Of a stretch of 64,000 nt of DNA, positions 34,345-42,821 are shown piece by piece; position 1 is the stretch's first letter; every line of letters starts with the position of its first letter. The notes beneath the pieces were generated by a model. It was given only the letters and a program-made list of their open reading frames with translations, was not told the DNA's origin and searched no databases. The DNA is taken from assembly GCF_014204975.1 (NCBI RefSeq), contig NZ_JACHMM010000001.1, positions 6,138,037 to 6,202,036 on the forward strand, given 5' to 3'. The position numbers and the translations under genes are program-made. The DNA is from Jiangella mangrovi (GTDB taxonomy: Bacteria > Actinomycetota > Actinomycetes > Jiangellales > Jiangellaceae).

Positions 34345-36796
34345 CTCCTCCGGGCGCGGCGACTGGCTGACCGCTCGGGGCGCCGCGAACCGTGGCGTCT
34401 CCGCGGTGGTCGGCAGCGGGACGCCGCCGGCCGTGGTGGGTCGCTGGGCGACCGGCGCCGACGTCCGCCAGGTCGCCGAGTTCGACTCGGGCGTGCTGGT
34501 CCTGGCCGGCGCGACGCTGCAGGCCTGGTCCTGGGACGGCACGCTGCTGTGGTCGGACGGGACGTCGGCGGCGACGCGGGTGCTGCACGTGGTGGGCGAT
34601 ACGGCTCTCGTCCTGTCGGGCGAGCGCGTGGTGCGGCGGGTGTCGCTGCGGACCGGCGCCTCGACGTGGCAGGGCGTGGCTCCGGACGGCACGAACCTGT
34701 CCGGTCCGGGGTCGTCGAAGGTGGCCGATGTGGGAGGCCGCGTCCTCTGGTTCACCGCGCCGACCTACGCGACCGCCGTCACGTGCCGCGAGCTGCTGCC
34801 CGGCGGCTCGGTCGAGACGCGCTGGGTGCGCGACTTCGGCGGCCACTACGACACCGGCTTCGGCCCGGTCATGGTGGTCGACGACGTACTGGGTTCGGGT
34901 GAGCCGCAGCTGCTGCTGTCCACGCGCACCGGCTCGGGCTACGGCACCAGCGACGACGACGTCAGCAGCGAGCGGCTGGTGCTCGGCCGCGAGGACGGGC
35001 GGCTGCTGCAGGTCGTCCTGTCGATCGACGACGGGTCGACGGTGACGGAGGTCGCCTACCGTCCCGATCCCGGCGACTACCCGTGCGCCCGCCCGTACGG
35101 CCTGCTACGGGTGGCGTCCGCGCCCGATGGCGAGCGGATCGTCGTCATGGTGAGCTGCCAGGTCGAGGAGTACTACGCCGTCACGCGGGTGCGCGACGGC
35201 GAGCTGTCGCGGGCGTGGGGGCGGTTCGTCGAGAAGGACTGGCCGCACGACGCCCAGGAGCTGCGGCCGCAGGTGTCGTCCGTCGTGCCGCGGCACGGGT
35301 CGAACCCGTGGCTGGTCACCGGCCACCACGACGGCGCGACCTGGACCACCGTCGTCGACGACGCCGTCACCGGCGAGCGGCTGCGGTCCCTGCCCGGGCA
35401 CTACTTCTGGGGCGCTGCGGGCACGCTGGCGATCGTCTCCCCCGCGACCGCGCGGGCGCTGACCGGCCGCGAGCCGACGCTGGCGGTGCGGCTGGACGAC
35501 CTCGACGCCGTGGTGGCCTCGCACGAGGGTCAACCGGTGGTGTGCGGCGCCGACGAGCTGCCGGCCGACGTGTCCTTCCACGCCGAGCGGCGGTCGCTCG
35601 TGGGCCTCGCGGGCGGTGTGGTGACCCGGCAACCGGACGGGACGGCGGTTTGGTGGTCGCCGGCGACGGGTTCGACGACGCCGCTGGGGGTGCCCGATGT
35701 GGTGGGCGCGTACTCGGGCGTGGGCGGCGCGGTGGTGCTCCTCGATGCCGAGGGTGCGCTGCACCGGATCGGGGCGGACCTGTCTCTGGGCGGGGTCGTG
35801 CGGCCGGGCGGACGGCGGGCGCAGGCGCTCGTCGTCACCGACGGCGACCGGCCTCTGGTCCTGCTCGACGGTGAGCGCTCCAGCCGGGCGGTGGGGCTCG
35901 ACGGGTCCGAGGTCGCGTTGCCGGGGCGGGTCGTGGCGGCCGCGCGCGAGCCGTCCGGTGCCGCCGTCGTCGCCTGTCTGATGGACGACGGCGTGCGGTG
36001 CGTGGGTCTCGGAGGCGGCGAGGCGCGTGCCGTGGTGCCGGCACGTGGCCGGCCGACGCACGCCGTCCTGTTCGACGAGGCGCGGTTGCTGCTGGTGGCG
36101 GCGCGGACCGGCGTACACACGGCGACGATCGGCGTGTTCCGGGTCGTCGACGGCTCGCCGCTCTGGACCGACCCCGACCAGGGCCCGCACCCCAACACCC
36201 CTGCCGTCGCCCAGGATGCGGACGGCCGGTGGCTGGTCGCGTACGACGATCACGGCCAGCTCACCGTCCGCGACGGCTTGACCGGCGAGGTGCTGGCCAA
36301 GGACGACTGGACGGCCGCCTACACGACACCCATGCGGGTCGAGTCGCCGCCCGGGTGGCTGCGGGTGGGCGGCATCCACGGGATCGACGCGGTCGACGAG
36401 GCCGGCGCCGTCCGCTGGCGGCACGGCGCGCCATTGTGGACGTACTTCCCCGGCGAGGCGGCGCTGGCCGGTGCCGTGCTCGGCTGCGTGACGCGCGACG
36501 GCCGGCTGGACGCGTTCTCCGTCGCGGATGGGCGGGTCCTGTGGAGCGCTGAGCTGGGCGCGGTGGCGCAGCGGCCGCCGCTGGTCGCCGTGTCCTTGGC
36601 CAGTGGGGAGGGGTTGAGCTTCGTGGCAGGGACGGCCGACGGTTCACTGGTCGCGTTCTCTGCCGGGTCGGGTGAGCGGCGCGACTGGTCGGTGTCGTTC
36701 GGCGTCGCCGTCGAGACGTTGGTGGTGTGCTCGTTCGGCGGGCCGCGGCTCCTCGCCGGGACCGCCGACGGAGTGGTGCACGCCGTCGCGTTCTGA
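34331..36796 (+). CDS. Large cytosolic PQQ-like beta-propeller protein
   Basis: 821 aa, no signal peptide or membrane helix. Repeating WD/PQQ-like blades: QAWSWDGTLLWSDGTSA, LWSAELG, GTADGSLVAFSAGSG, LAGTADGVVHAV at the end. These resemble PQQ-binding-like (YWTD/quinoprotein-type) propellers used for binding rather than a known enzyme. Start ATG 34331 lies inside the end of gntR (14-bp overlap), so translation is coupled to the regulator. No catalytic motif. It may be a large binding or scaffold protein for the island's pathway; function not assigned. Confidence 0.8.
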   Translation: MTGPDSSGRGDWLTARGAANRGVSAVVGSGTPPAVVGRWATGADVRQVAEFDSGVLVLAGATLQAWSWDGTLLWSDGTSAATRVLHVVGDTALVLSGERVVRRVSLRTGASTWQGVAPDGTNLSGPGSSKVADVGGRVLWFTAPTYATAVTCRELLPGGSVETRWVRDFGGHYDTGFGPVMVVDDVLGSGEPQLLLSTRTGSGYGTSDDDVSSERLVLGREDGRLLQVVLSIDDGSTVTEVAYRPDPGDYPCARPYGLLRVASAPDGERIVVMVSCQVEEYYAVTRVRDGELSRAWGRFVEKDWPHDAQELRPQVSSVVPRHGSNPWLVTGHHDGATWTTVVDDAVTGERLRSLPGHYFWGAAGTLAIVSPATARALTGREPTLAVRLDDLDAVVASHEGQPVVCGADELPADVSFHAERRSLVGLAGGVVTRQPDGTAVWWSPATGSTTPLGVPDVVGAYSGVGGAVVLLDAEGALHRIGADLSLGGVVRPGGRRAQALVVTDGDRPLVLLDGERSSRAVGLDGSEVALPGRVVAAAREPSGAAVVACLMDDGVRCVGLGGGEARAVVPARGRPTHAVLFDEARLLLVAARTGVHTATIGVFRVVDGSPLWTDPDQGPHPNTPAVAQDADGRWLVAYDDHGQLTVRDGLTGEVLAKDDWTAAYTTPMRVESPPGWLRVGGIHGIDAVDEAGAVRWRHGAPLWTYFPGEAALAGAVLGCVTRDGRLDAFSVADGRVLWSAELGAVAQRPPLVAVSLASGEGLSFVAGTADGSLVAFSAGSGERRDWSVSFGVAVETLVVCSFGGPRLLAGTADGVVHAVAF

Positions 36797-36959
36797 GGGG
36801 TTTCGCCGGGCGACCGTGCGCTGGGTTTGCCGAGTTGGCCGGCCCCTGCTGCTCTCCATGGTCGGGCGCGCGCTGGCGATGGGTTGCGCTGGCCGCTGAC
36901 GGCTGCGCTGTGGTGTTCGGCAGTTGGTCCCGCCGACATCCAGCCCCGACGGCCGCTTT

Positions 36960-37015
36960 CCATGATCATCAAGGATTCACCACACCATAGGGGGTCGGAT
37001 CCTTGATGATCATGG
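36960..37015. repeat. GATCA-family long inverted repeat (hairpin 1)
   Basis: Perfect 17-bp arms, CCATGATCATCAAGGAT (36960-36976) and inverse (36999-37015). The arm is the same as the 25431 copy. It lies 163 bp after the propeller gene stop. Confidence 0.8.
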
Positions 37016-37063
37016 AGAAGGTCGGCTCAACAGCGCCTCGGAGGCCGACCTTCTCCATGATCA
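37007..37063. repeat. Overlapping long inverted repeat (hairpin 2)
   Basis: Perfect 20-bp arms at 37007-37026 and 37044-37063 (both contain TGATCATGGAGAAGG or its inverse). It shares 37007-37015 with hairpin 1, so an RNA can form only one of the two fully. Confidence 0.8.
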
Positions 37064-37133
37064 ACGGTCGAGGGGCGAGCCGGTCGGCACTCCGGCCGTG
37101 GAACGGGTGTAGACGGGGCAAATCACGACATGA

Positions 37134-37167
37134 TAGGACCTAGGTCATGTCACTAAGGTCCTAGGTC
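37134..37167. promoter_or_regulatory. CCTAGG-type double operator, site B
   Basis: TAGGACCTAGGTC (37134-37146) and AAGGTCCTAGGTC (37155-37167); the two CCTAGG cores are exactly 21 bp apart, two helical turns, 19 bp upstream of the next gene's ATG. This arrangement suits a pair of dimers bound on one DNA face. Confidence 0.72.
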
Positions 37168-37185
37168 TGTGGTAAGGAGCCCGCC

Positions 37186-38745
37186 ATGCCACGTCGTCAC
37201 CTGTTCCGGAACGTCATCGCCGCCGTCGCGACGCTCGCGACCGCCGCCACCGGGCTCGGCCTGGCCGCCGTCCCCGCCCACGCCGTCGCTCCTGAGGACG
37301 GCACCGTCATCCAGTTGTCCGACGGCAGTTATCTGCCGATCGTCCCCGTCACCGGACACTCCCCCGTCGAGGCCGTCGGGTACCGGGTCAGCGGCGGCCA
37401 GTTGCGCGCCTACGACCAGGACGGCGTCCAGCTGTGGGCCCGTTCTACCACCGGCACGCAGCTGTCCGGCGGCTACGACTTCGACGCCGACGGCTGGCCG
37501 GACGTGGCCGTCACCATCTCGGCGAGCACCGGGTCCACCTGCGGCGTCACGCCGCTCACGACCACCACGCTGCACTTCTACCAGGGCGCCACCGGCACTC
37601 AGCACACCCCGCTCAGCCCGATGAGCGACATCTGCTGGTCCTTCCCGGGCACGACGCCGTACCCGACGCGCCAGTGGTCGGAGCTGGCGCCGCTCTGGGG
37701 CGACGAGACCAGCACGCTGTTCACGTCGCCCTACTACGCGACGACGTCGTGGTACCTCGGCTTCGCGAGCGGAAGCTTCAACACGGCCGGCGCGCTCTAC
37801 TATCCGTCGACGTCGTCGTACGACGCCACGTACACGAACTCCCAGCCGAACACGTACCCGACCGGCACCGACTACATCCAGTACGCCCACGTCGCGAACG
37901 GACTCATCACGTCGGTCAGCGGGCAGAACCGGGCCGTCTTCTGGACCAGCGGCCGCGTCGCGCAGTACTCCATCGGCGCGCTCAGCAGCAGCCAGCTGGT
38001 CGCCGACCGGCCGTACCTGACCGGCGGGCGCACCGACATCGCCGGGCGCAACTACGGGCTGGTCGCCGTCGACCCCGGAAGCCCAAACTCGATCGTCCTG
38101 CTGGCCGGGACCAGCAACTACTCGCTCTACCAGGACGCGATCACCGGCACCCAGAGCTACGACATCTGGGGCGGCATCGAGCGGCACGTCTCGATCTACG
38201 ACGCCGCCGCGAACACCGTCCAGGACCGCTTCTTCAGCTACGCCCACGACAACAACGACGGCAACCGCTACCAGTACCGCGTCTCCTACCCCGCGCACCC
38301 GTTCGTCCAGCGCGCCGGCGCCTCGCGGCTGGCCTACAACGTGTTCCGCGACGGCCGGTGGCGGCTGCACGTCAGCCAGGCCGGCTCGACGACGTCGCTG
38401 TACGAGCTCGACGACGTCTTCCTGTGGGACATCGTCGACGTCGACGGCGACGGGACGCAGGAGTGGCTGATCAGCCCGACGCGGTTCGGCTCGGACCCGC
38501 TGGGCCCGGGGTACTACTTCCCGAAGTGGCAGACCGGCGCCTACCACTGGAACGAGACGGCGCTGACGCTCACCAGCATCGCCACCTTCACCGACGCCAT
38601 CCCGTACCTGCAGAAGACCTTCACCACCGCCAACACGTCGAGCAGCGACGGCTCGCTGGCGCAGGCGCACGTCGTCGCCGACGGCGGCGTGCGTGAGCTG
38701 CTCGTGCGCACCAGCTCCGGAACCGTGGAGCGCCGCACCCTCTGA
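37186..38745 (+). CDS. Secreted propeller/FG-GAP-like protein
   Basis: 519 aa. Sec signal peptide (basic RRHLF, hydrophobic core to about residue 33, cleavage near AHA-VAPE). The mature part contains DFDADGWPDVAVT and DIVDVDGDGTQEWLIS calcium-loop motifs and a GRNYGLVAVD segment, as in integrin-like FG-GAP/VCBS propellers. ATG 37186 follows AAGGAG. First of two exported propeller genes; 29 bp before the next. Regulated by the CCTAGG pair just upstream. May bind or capture an extracellular glycan; no catalytic residues seen. Confidence 0.8.
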   Translation: MPRRHLFRNVIAAVATLATAATGLGLAAVPAHAVAPEDGTVIQLSDGSYLPIVPVTGHSPVEAVGYRVSGGQLRAYDQDGVQLWARSTTGTQLSGGYDFDADGWPDVAVTISASTGSTCGVTPLTTTTLHFYQGATGTQHTPLSPMSDICWSFPGTTPYPTRQWSELAPLWGDETSTLFTSPYYATTSWYLGFASGSFNTAGALYYPSTSSYDATYTNSQPNTYPTGTDYIQYAHVANGLITSVSGQNRAVFWTSGRVAQYSIGALSSSQLVADRPYLTGGRTDIAGRNYGLVAVDPGSPNSIVLLAGTSNYSLYQDAITGTQSYDIWGGIERHVSIYDAAANTVQDRFFSYAHDNNDGNRYQYRVSYPAHPFVQRAGASRLAYNVFRDGRWRLHVSQAGSTTSLYELDDVFLWDIVDVDGDGTQEWLISPTRFGSDPLGPGYYFPKWQTGAYHWNETALTLTSIATFTDAIPYLQKTFTTANTSSSDGSLAQAHVVADGGVRELLVRTSSGTVERRTL

Positions 38746-38774
38746 CCCATCCCCAGCAACGATCGGAGACCGAG

Positions 38775-41597
38775 ATGCCCCCCGTACGTCGCCGAACGTT
38801 CCTCGCCGGTACCGCCGGCGCCGCTGCCCTGGCCGGCGTCACCGGTGTCCCGGGCGTCCCCGCCCTGTCCCGGCTGACCGGCACCGCCGCCGCGGTCACC
38901 GGCCCCGGCGGCACCCCCGGCCAGTGGGCACTCCCCCGCGCCGACGCCCGCAACACCGGCCACCAGCCGCTCCCCGGCGGGCTGCGCCGGCAGCCGAAGG
39001 TGGTCGCCAGCGCCTACCTGGGCGGCTCGACGCCGTGGGTGATGGCGGCCGACCTCGACGGCGACGGCTCGACGTCGCTGCTGTTCCTGACCGCGGGCTC
39101 GGTCGTCGCGACCGGGCCGCGGCTGGAACCGCGCTGGTCCGCGCCCGGCCTGTCCCCCGCCGACATCGCCGGCGTCTACGACCTCGCCGGCGACGGCGGC
39201 CGTCAGGTGGTCGTCATCGGCACGACGACGGTGGCGGCGCTCGACGCCGCGACCGGCGAGGTGCTGTGGTCGCACGACTTCGGCGCCGTCGTCGCGTTCG
39301 ACTGGATGAGCATCGGCCCGCTCGCGGACGGCGTCGCCGGGCAGCAAATCGTCGTCTGGCCGTACCTGAGCCCCGTCGGCATCTCGATCGCCTTCGACCG
39401 CGGCGTCGCCGACGGGTACGAGCTCTGGCGGACGTCGCCGGACTACGTCCAGCCCGCGTACGCGCCCGAGCTGGTCATCGGCGACGCCGACGGCGACGGG
39501 CGCAACGAGCTGGTCATCGCCGGCTACGCGCAGATCCTCGCCTACGACGGGCGCACCGGCGTGCTGCGCGACACCGGCAGCGGCTGGCGCGGCCGGGCGG
39601 ACTGGGTCACCGGGCCGAACGTCGACGGGCGCAACTACGGCCAGGTCCAGCTGATCGAGCTCGACGGCGACGGCCGGCTCGAGCTGGTCGAGGTGTGCGA
39701 CGGCGTCACGCTGCACGCCGCCGTCGTCGACAGCGACGCCGAGGGCCTGAAGCTGCTGTGGGACGAGTTCGTCGAGTATCCCGAGAGCGGCAAGTCCCTG
39801 CGCACCACGGTCAACGGCGTCGGCGACCTCGACGGCGACGGCCGGGTCGAGATCGCGGTGTCGCTGTTCAACCACACCGGCGACGGGCGCTGGCACGTCC
39901 TGGTCATCGACGCGCTGCAGGGCTTCGGCGGCCCGGTCAAGGCCGACCTCGTCGACCGCTACCTCTGGGGCGTCCAGGACCTCGACGGCGACGGGCGCAG
40001 CGAGCTGCTGGTCGCCGTCACGACCGACCAGACCCCGCCCGCCGTGGCGACGCTCGAGGTCTACGCCCTGGACGGCGCCGGAGCGTGGTCCCCGGTCTGG
40101 TCGCTCGCGGACGCCCAGTACGTCATGGACCCGCACACGCCGGTCCCGGCGACGCTGAGCCCGCACTCGCGCACCGGCCGCTCCGAGATCCTGCGGCCCG
40201 GGCCGCTGGCCTCGTTCGTCGTGCGCACCGGCGGCTCGCTGCGGGGCTACACGTTCGCCGGCGGCGCCGTCACGCAGACGTGGACCCGGGCCGACGACGG
40301 CGGCGTGCTGCACCGGGCCGGCGACCTCGACGGCAGCGGCACGGCGACGGTGCTCTACCAGCTGCCGTCGGGCGAGCTGCAGGCCGAGGACGCCGCCGGC
40401 ACGGTGCTCGGCAGCACCCGGCTCGGCGCGCTGGTCTGCGACCCGATCGTCGCCGACCTCGACGGGCGCGGCCGCAGCAGCGTCGTCGTCAGCGCGTTCG
40501 ACGAGGTGCGGGTGCTGGACCTGCGCGGCAGCACCTTCAAGGAGCGCTGGCGGGTGCCCGGCCGCGGCGAGTACGTGTACCTCGGCGGGCTGCAGTCGGC
40601 CACCGCGGCGGACCTGAACGGCGACGGCCGGGCCGAGGTGGTGTTCGTCGACGCCGTGGGCCCGCGGTCACGGCTGCGGGTGTTCGACGGCGCCGGCAAC
40701 GAGGTGTGGAGCCACGTCTTCGACGACCTGCCCGCACCCACGTTCGTCGGCCCCAACGGCGTCTACCTGTGGACGTTCGGCGACTTCACCGGCGACGGCC
40801 GCCTCGACGTGTACGTCGGCGCGAACAAGGCCGGCTACAACACCGAGATCTCGCGGATCCTCGACGGGCGCGACGGCACGCTGCTGGCCAGCCGCGACAA
40901 TGACGGCCCGGGTCACGCGGGCGGGCAGTTCGGCCCGTGGGTCGGCCCGCCGGCGGCCGCGGACACCGACGGCGACGGCGTCGACAACGCGTTCTTCCTG
41001 GCCGCCGACCTGCTTTATGACATCAGCGGGACCGACTTCGCCGACCCCGGGATCGTGCAGGGCCACGTCGGGCTCTACCACACGCCGATCCTGGTCGACG
41101 TCGACGGCGACGGCGCGCTGGAGGTCGTGCTGGCGGCCGGGTTCGACTACCTCGACGTGGTGACGTTCGCGTCGTCGCCGTCGGGCAGCACGCTGTGGCG
41201 GGTCGCGACCGTCCCCGGCGCGCACCTCGGCCACCAGCCCGGCATCGCCGACGTCGACGGCGACGGCGTGGTCGAGCTCGGGGTCCTGCTGAACGACGGC
41301 ACCTTCGAGTGCCGCAACGCCGCGACCGGCGCGCTGCTGTGGACCCACGACCTGGGCGCCGCCGGCAGCGCCGTCACCACCGTCGACGCCGACCGTGACG
41401 GCCGCCCCGAGTTCGTCGTCGGCACCGTCGACGGCCGGGTCGTCTGCCTCACCTCGGACGGCGGGCAGGCCGTCGTCAGGTGGACGGTCGAGCTGGGCCA
41501 CAAGCTCGGCGACGTGGTCGCGGCCGACGTCGACGGCGACGGGCGCAGCGAGCTCCTCGTCACCGCCGACGACGGCTACCTCTACGTCATCGCCTGA
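38775..41597 (+). CDS. Tat-exported FG-GAP/VCBS repeat protein
   Basis: 940 aa. Tat signal RRRTFLAGTAGAAALAG near residues 5-21. The mature chain has at least ten calcium-type loops (DLDGDGST, DADGDGRNE, DLDGDGRVE, DTDGDGVDN, DVDGDGALE, DVDGDGVVE, DVDGDGRSE) spread over FG-GAP blades, giving one or two seven-bladed propellers, and ends directly after a blade. It shares GRNYG with the preceding protein. Export in folded form and calcium dependence are inferred. No hydrolase or lyase motif is visible. Likely an extracellular binding protein or a lyase of an unrecognised propeller type. Confidence 0.82.
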   Translation: MPPVRRRTFLAGTAGAAALAGVTGVPGVPALSRLTGTAAAVTGPGGTPGQWALPRADARNTGHQPLPGGLRRQPKVVASAYLGGSTPWVMAADLDGDGSTSLLFLTAGSVVATGPRLEPRWSAPGLSPADIAGVYDLAGDGGRQVVVIGTTTVAALDAATGEVLWSHDFGAVVAFDWMSIGPLADGVAGQQIVVWPYLSPVGISIAFDRGVADGYELWRTSPDYVQPAYAPELVIGDADGDGRNELVIAGYAQILAYDGRTGVLRDTGSGWRGRADWVTGPNVDGRNYGQVQLIELDGDGRLELVEVCDGVTLHAAVVDSDAEGLKLLWDEFVEYPESGKSLRTTVNGVGDLDGDGRVEIAVSLFNHTGDGRWHVLVIDALQGFGGPVKADLVDRYLWGVQDLDGDGRSELLVAVTTDQTPPAVATLEVYALDGAGAWSPVWSLADAQYVMDPHTPVPATLSPHSRTGRSEILRPGPLASFVVRTGGSLRGYTFAGGAVTQTWTRADDGGVLHRAGDLDGSGTATVLYQLPSGELQAEDAAGTVLGSTRLGALVCDPIVADLDGRGRSSVVVSAFDEVRVLDLRGSTFKERWRVPGRGEYVYLGGLQSATAADLNGDGRAEVVFVDAVGPRSRLRVFDGAGNEVWSHVFDDLPAPTFVGPNGVYLWTFGDFTGDGRLDVYVGANKAGYNTEISRILDGRDGTLLASRDNDGPGHAGGQFGPWVGPPAAADTDGDGVDNAFFLAADLLYDISGTDFADPGIVQGHVGLYHTPILVDVDGDGALEVVLAAGFDYLDVVTFASSPSGSTLWRVATVPGAHLGHQPGIADVDGDGVVELGVLLNDGTFECRNAATGALLWTHDLGAAGSAVTTVDADRDGRPEFVVGTVDGRVVCLTSDGGQAVVRWTVELGHKLGDVVAADVDGDGRSELLVTADDGYLYVIA

Positions 41598-41603
41598 CCC
41601 GAA

Positions 41604-41650
41604 CGGACGTCACCTGATCGTTTTCGACGCGACGATCAGGTGACCGTCCG
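41604..41650. repeat. GATCA-family inverted repeat, CACCTGATC variant 1
   Basis: Perfect 13-bp arms GTCACCTGATCGT (41609-41621) and inverse (41632-41644), extended by CGGACG/CGTCCG. First of three in tandem directly after the Tat-protein stop. Confidence 0.8.
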
Positions 41651-41667
41651 GCCCCTTCCGTGCGTCG

Positions 41668-41721
41668 CTTCGTCACCTGATCATCTCCACCAGGTGGACG
41701 CGAAACGATCAGGTGACGAAG
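41668..41721. repeat. GATCA-family inverted repeat, CACCTGATC variant 2
   Basis: Perfect 15-bp arms CTTCGTCACCTGATC (41668-41682) and inverse (41707-41721), 24-bp loop. Confidence 0.8.
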
Positions 41722-41741
41722 TGGCACGGTAAAGCCGCGGT

Positions 41742-41793
41742 TTCGTCACCTGATCGCCGGGTGTCCGAATGCTGAAGACGATCAGGTGACGAA
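41742..41793. repeat. GATCA-family inverted repeat, CACCTGATC variant 3
   Basis: Perfect 14-bp arms TTCGTCACCTGATC (41742-41755) and inverse (41780-41793), 24-bp loop. Same arms as variant 2, different loop. Confidence 0.8.
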
Positions 41794-41824
41794 GCGGCCG
41801 GGGAAGGGACGCGAAACAGCGCCC

Positions 41825-41856
41825 TGCCCGCCCCGCTGCACGTCGCGGGGCGGGCA
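41825..41856. terminator. GC-rich hairpin terminator
   Basis: Perfect 12-bp stem TGCCCGCCCCGC (41825-41836) / GCGGGGCGGGCA (41845-41856), 8-bp loop, just after the end of the nine-gene minus-strand run. Likely its terminator, working beside the three repeats. Confidence 0.6.
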
Positions 41857-41870
41857 AGGCGGTCGGCGGG

Positions 41871-42821
41871 TCAGGTGGAAAGAGCACCCGCTTCGAGGGT
41901 GGCGAGGACACGGGCGGCGGGCAGGATGTCGGCCGCCTGCACGGCGGGCGGCGGGCCGCCGGCGACGGCGTCGAGGAAGGCGCGGTCCTGGGCGGTGACG
42001 GCGTCGAACTGGACGGTGGCGACGTCGCCGCCGTCGTACACCACCTCGCCGTTCTCGCGCAGCACCGCCCCGTTGACCAGCAGCGTCCGCTCGGGAGCGA
42101 TGACGAGGAAGTCGCTGACCGCCTCGCGCGAGTGGTACGAGACTGCCACCGACGCCAGTCGGCCGTCGGCGGTCACGAAGGCGCCGGCGACGTCCATGGG
42201 CGAGCCGCTGCCGGGCCACGGAGGCGCCGCCGTCCCGGTGACGGTCACCGGCTCGGCCGGGCGCAGGTGCCAGAGCGCGGCATCGACCGCGTGGCCGCCG
42301 TGGTGCCAGAGCGCGCTGTCGGTCCAGTCGCGCAGCTTGCCGGTCCAGCCCATGTCGGTCTGCCGCAGCATCAGCTGCCGCACGACGACCAGGGACGGCA
42401 GCGTGCCGGTCGACTCGAGCCGGTCCTGCAGCCGGCGGTGCGGCTCCCAGTAGCGCAGCGTGTGCCCGACGGCGGCAACGCGCCCCGCGCGGGCGGCGGC
42501 GTCGGCGACCGCGGCGGCGTCGGACGCGGACAGCCCGACGGGGATCTCGCACAGCACGTGCCGGCCCGACTCCAGCACCGCCACCGACTGCGACGCGTGC
42601 AGGTGGCTGGGGGTGGCGACGATGACCGCCTCGACGTCGTCGTCGGCGAGCAGGTCGTCCAGCGCGCCGTACGTCCGCGCGACACCGTGCGTCGAAGCGA
42701 ACGCGGCCAGCTCGTCCGGCTTGGGCCCCGCGACGGCGACCGGCGTGACGCCGAGGCGGGCCAGCGCCTGCGCGTGCACGTCGCCGATGGCGCCCGGGCC
42801 GACGATCGCGACTCCGGTCAT
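41871..42821 (-). CDS. Gfo/Idh/MocA-family oxidoreductase
   Basis: 316 aa, slightly short for the family. Rossmann opening VAIVGPGAIGDVHAQAL, VIVATPSHLHASQSV, then a C-terminal alpha/beta domain with WHHGGHAVDAALWHL. The usual EKP cofactor/catalytic motif is CEIPVGLS, so the conserved Lys is Ile. ATG 42821 overlaps the previous stop by 4 bp (ATGA) and has GGAGGGAG upstream. Last gene of the nine-gene run. Probably oxidises or reduces a sugar-acid-like intermediate, or has lost hydride chemistry. Confidence 0.86.
   Translation of the reverse strand: MTGVAIVGPGAIGDVHAQALARLGVTPVAVAGPKPDELAAFASTHGVARTYGALDDLLADDDVEAVIVATPSHLHASQSVAVLESGRHVLCEIPVGLSASDAAAVADAAARAGRVAAVGHTLRYWEPHRRLQDRLESTGTLPSLVVVRQLMLRQTDMGWTGKLRDWTDSALWHHGGHAVDAALWHLRPAEPVTVTGTAAPPWPGSGSPMDVAGAFVTADGRLASVAVSYHSREAVSDFLVIAPERTLLVNGAVLRENGEVVYDGGDVATVQFDAVTAQDRAFLDAVAGGPPPAVQAADILPAARVLATLEAGALST

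Larger units (their letters stand above)
36797..37185. other. 389-bp intergenic region with hairpins and operator
   Basis: No gene. From left: about 160 bp with nothing recognisable, two overlapping long hairpins (36960-37063), then the double CCTAGG operator just before the exported-protein gene at 37186. Confidence 0.7.

Noticed and set aside
25411-41870. CRISPR array or tRNA-like structures among the repeats
   Set aside because: The repeats are inverted pairs, not regularly spaced direct repeats, and no acceptor-stem/TPsiC pattern is present.
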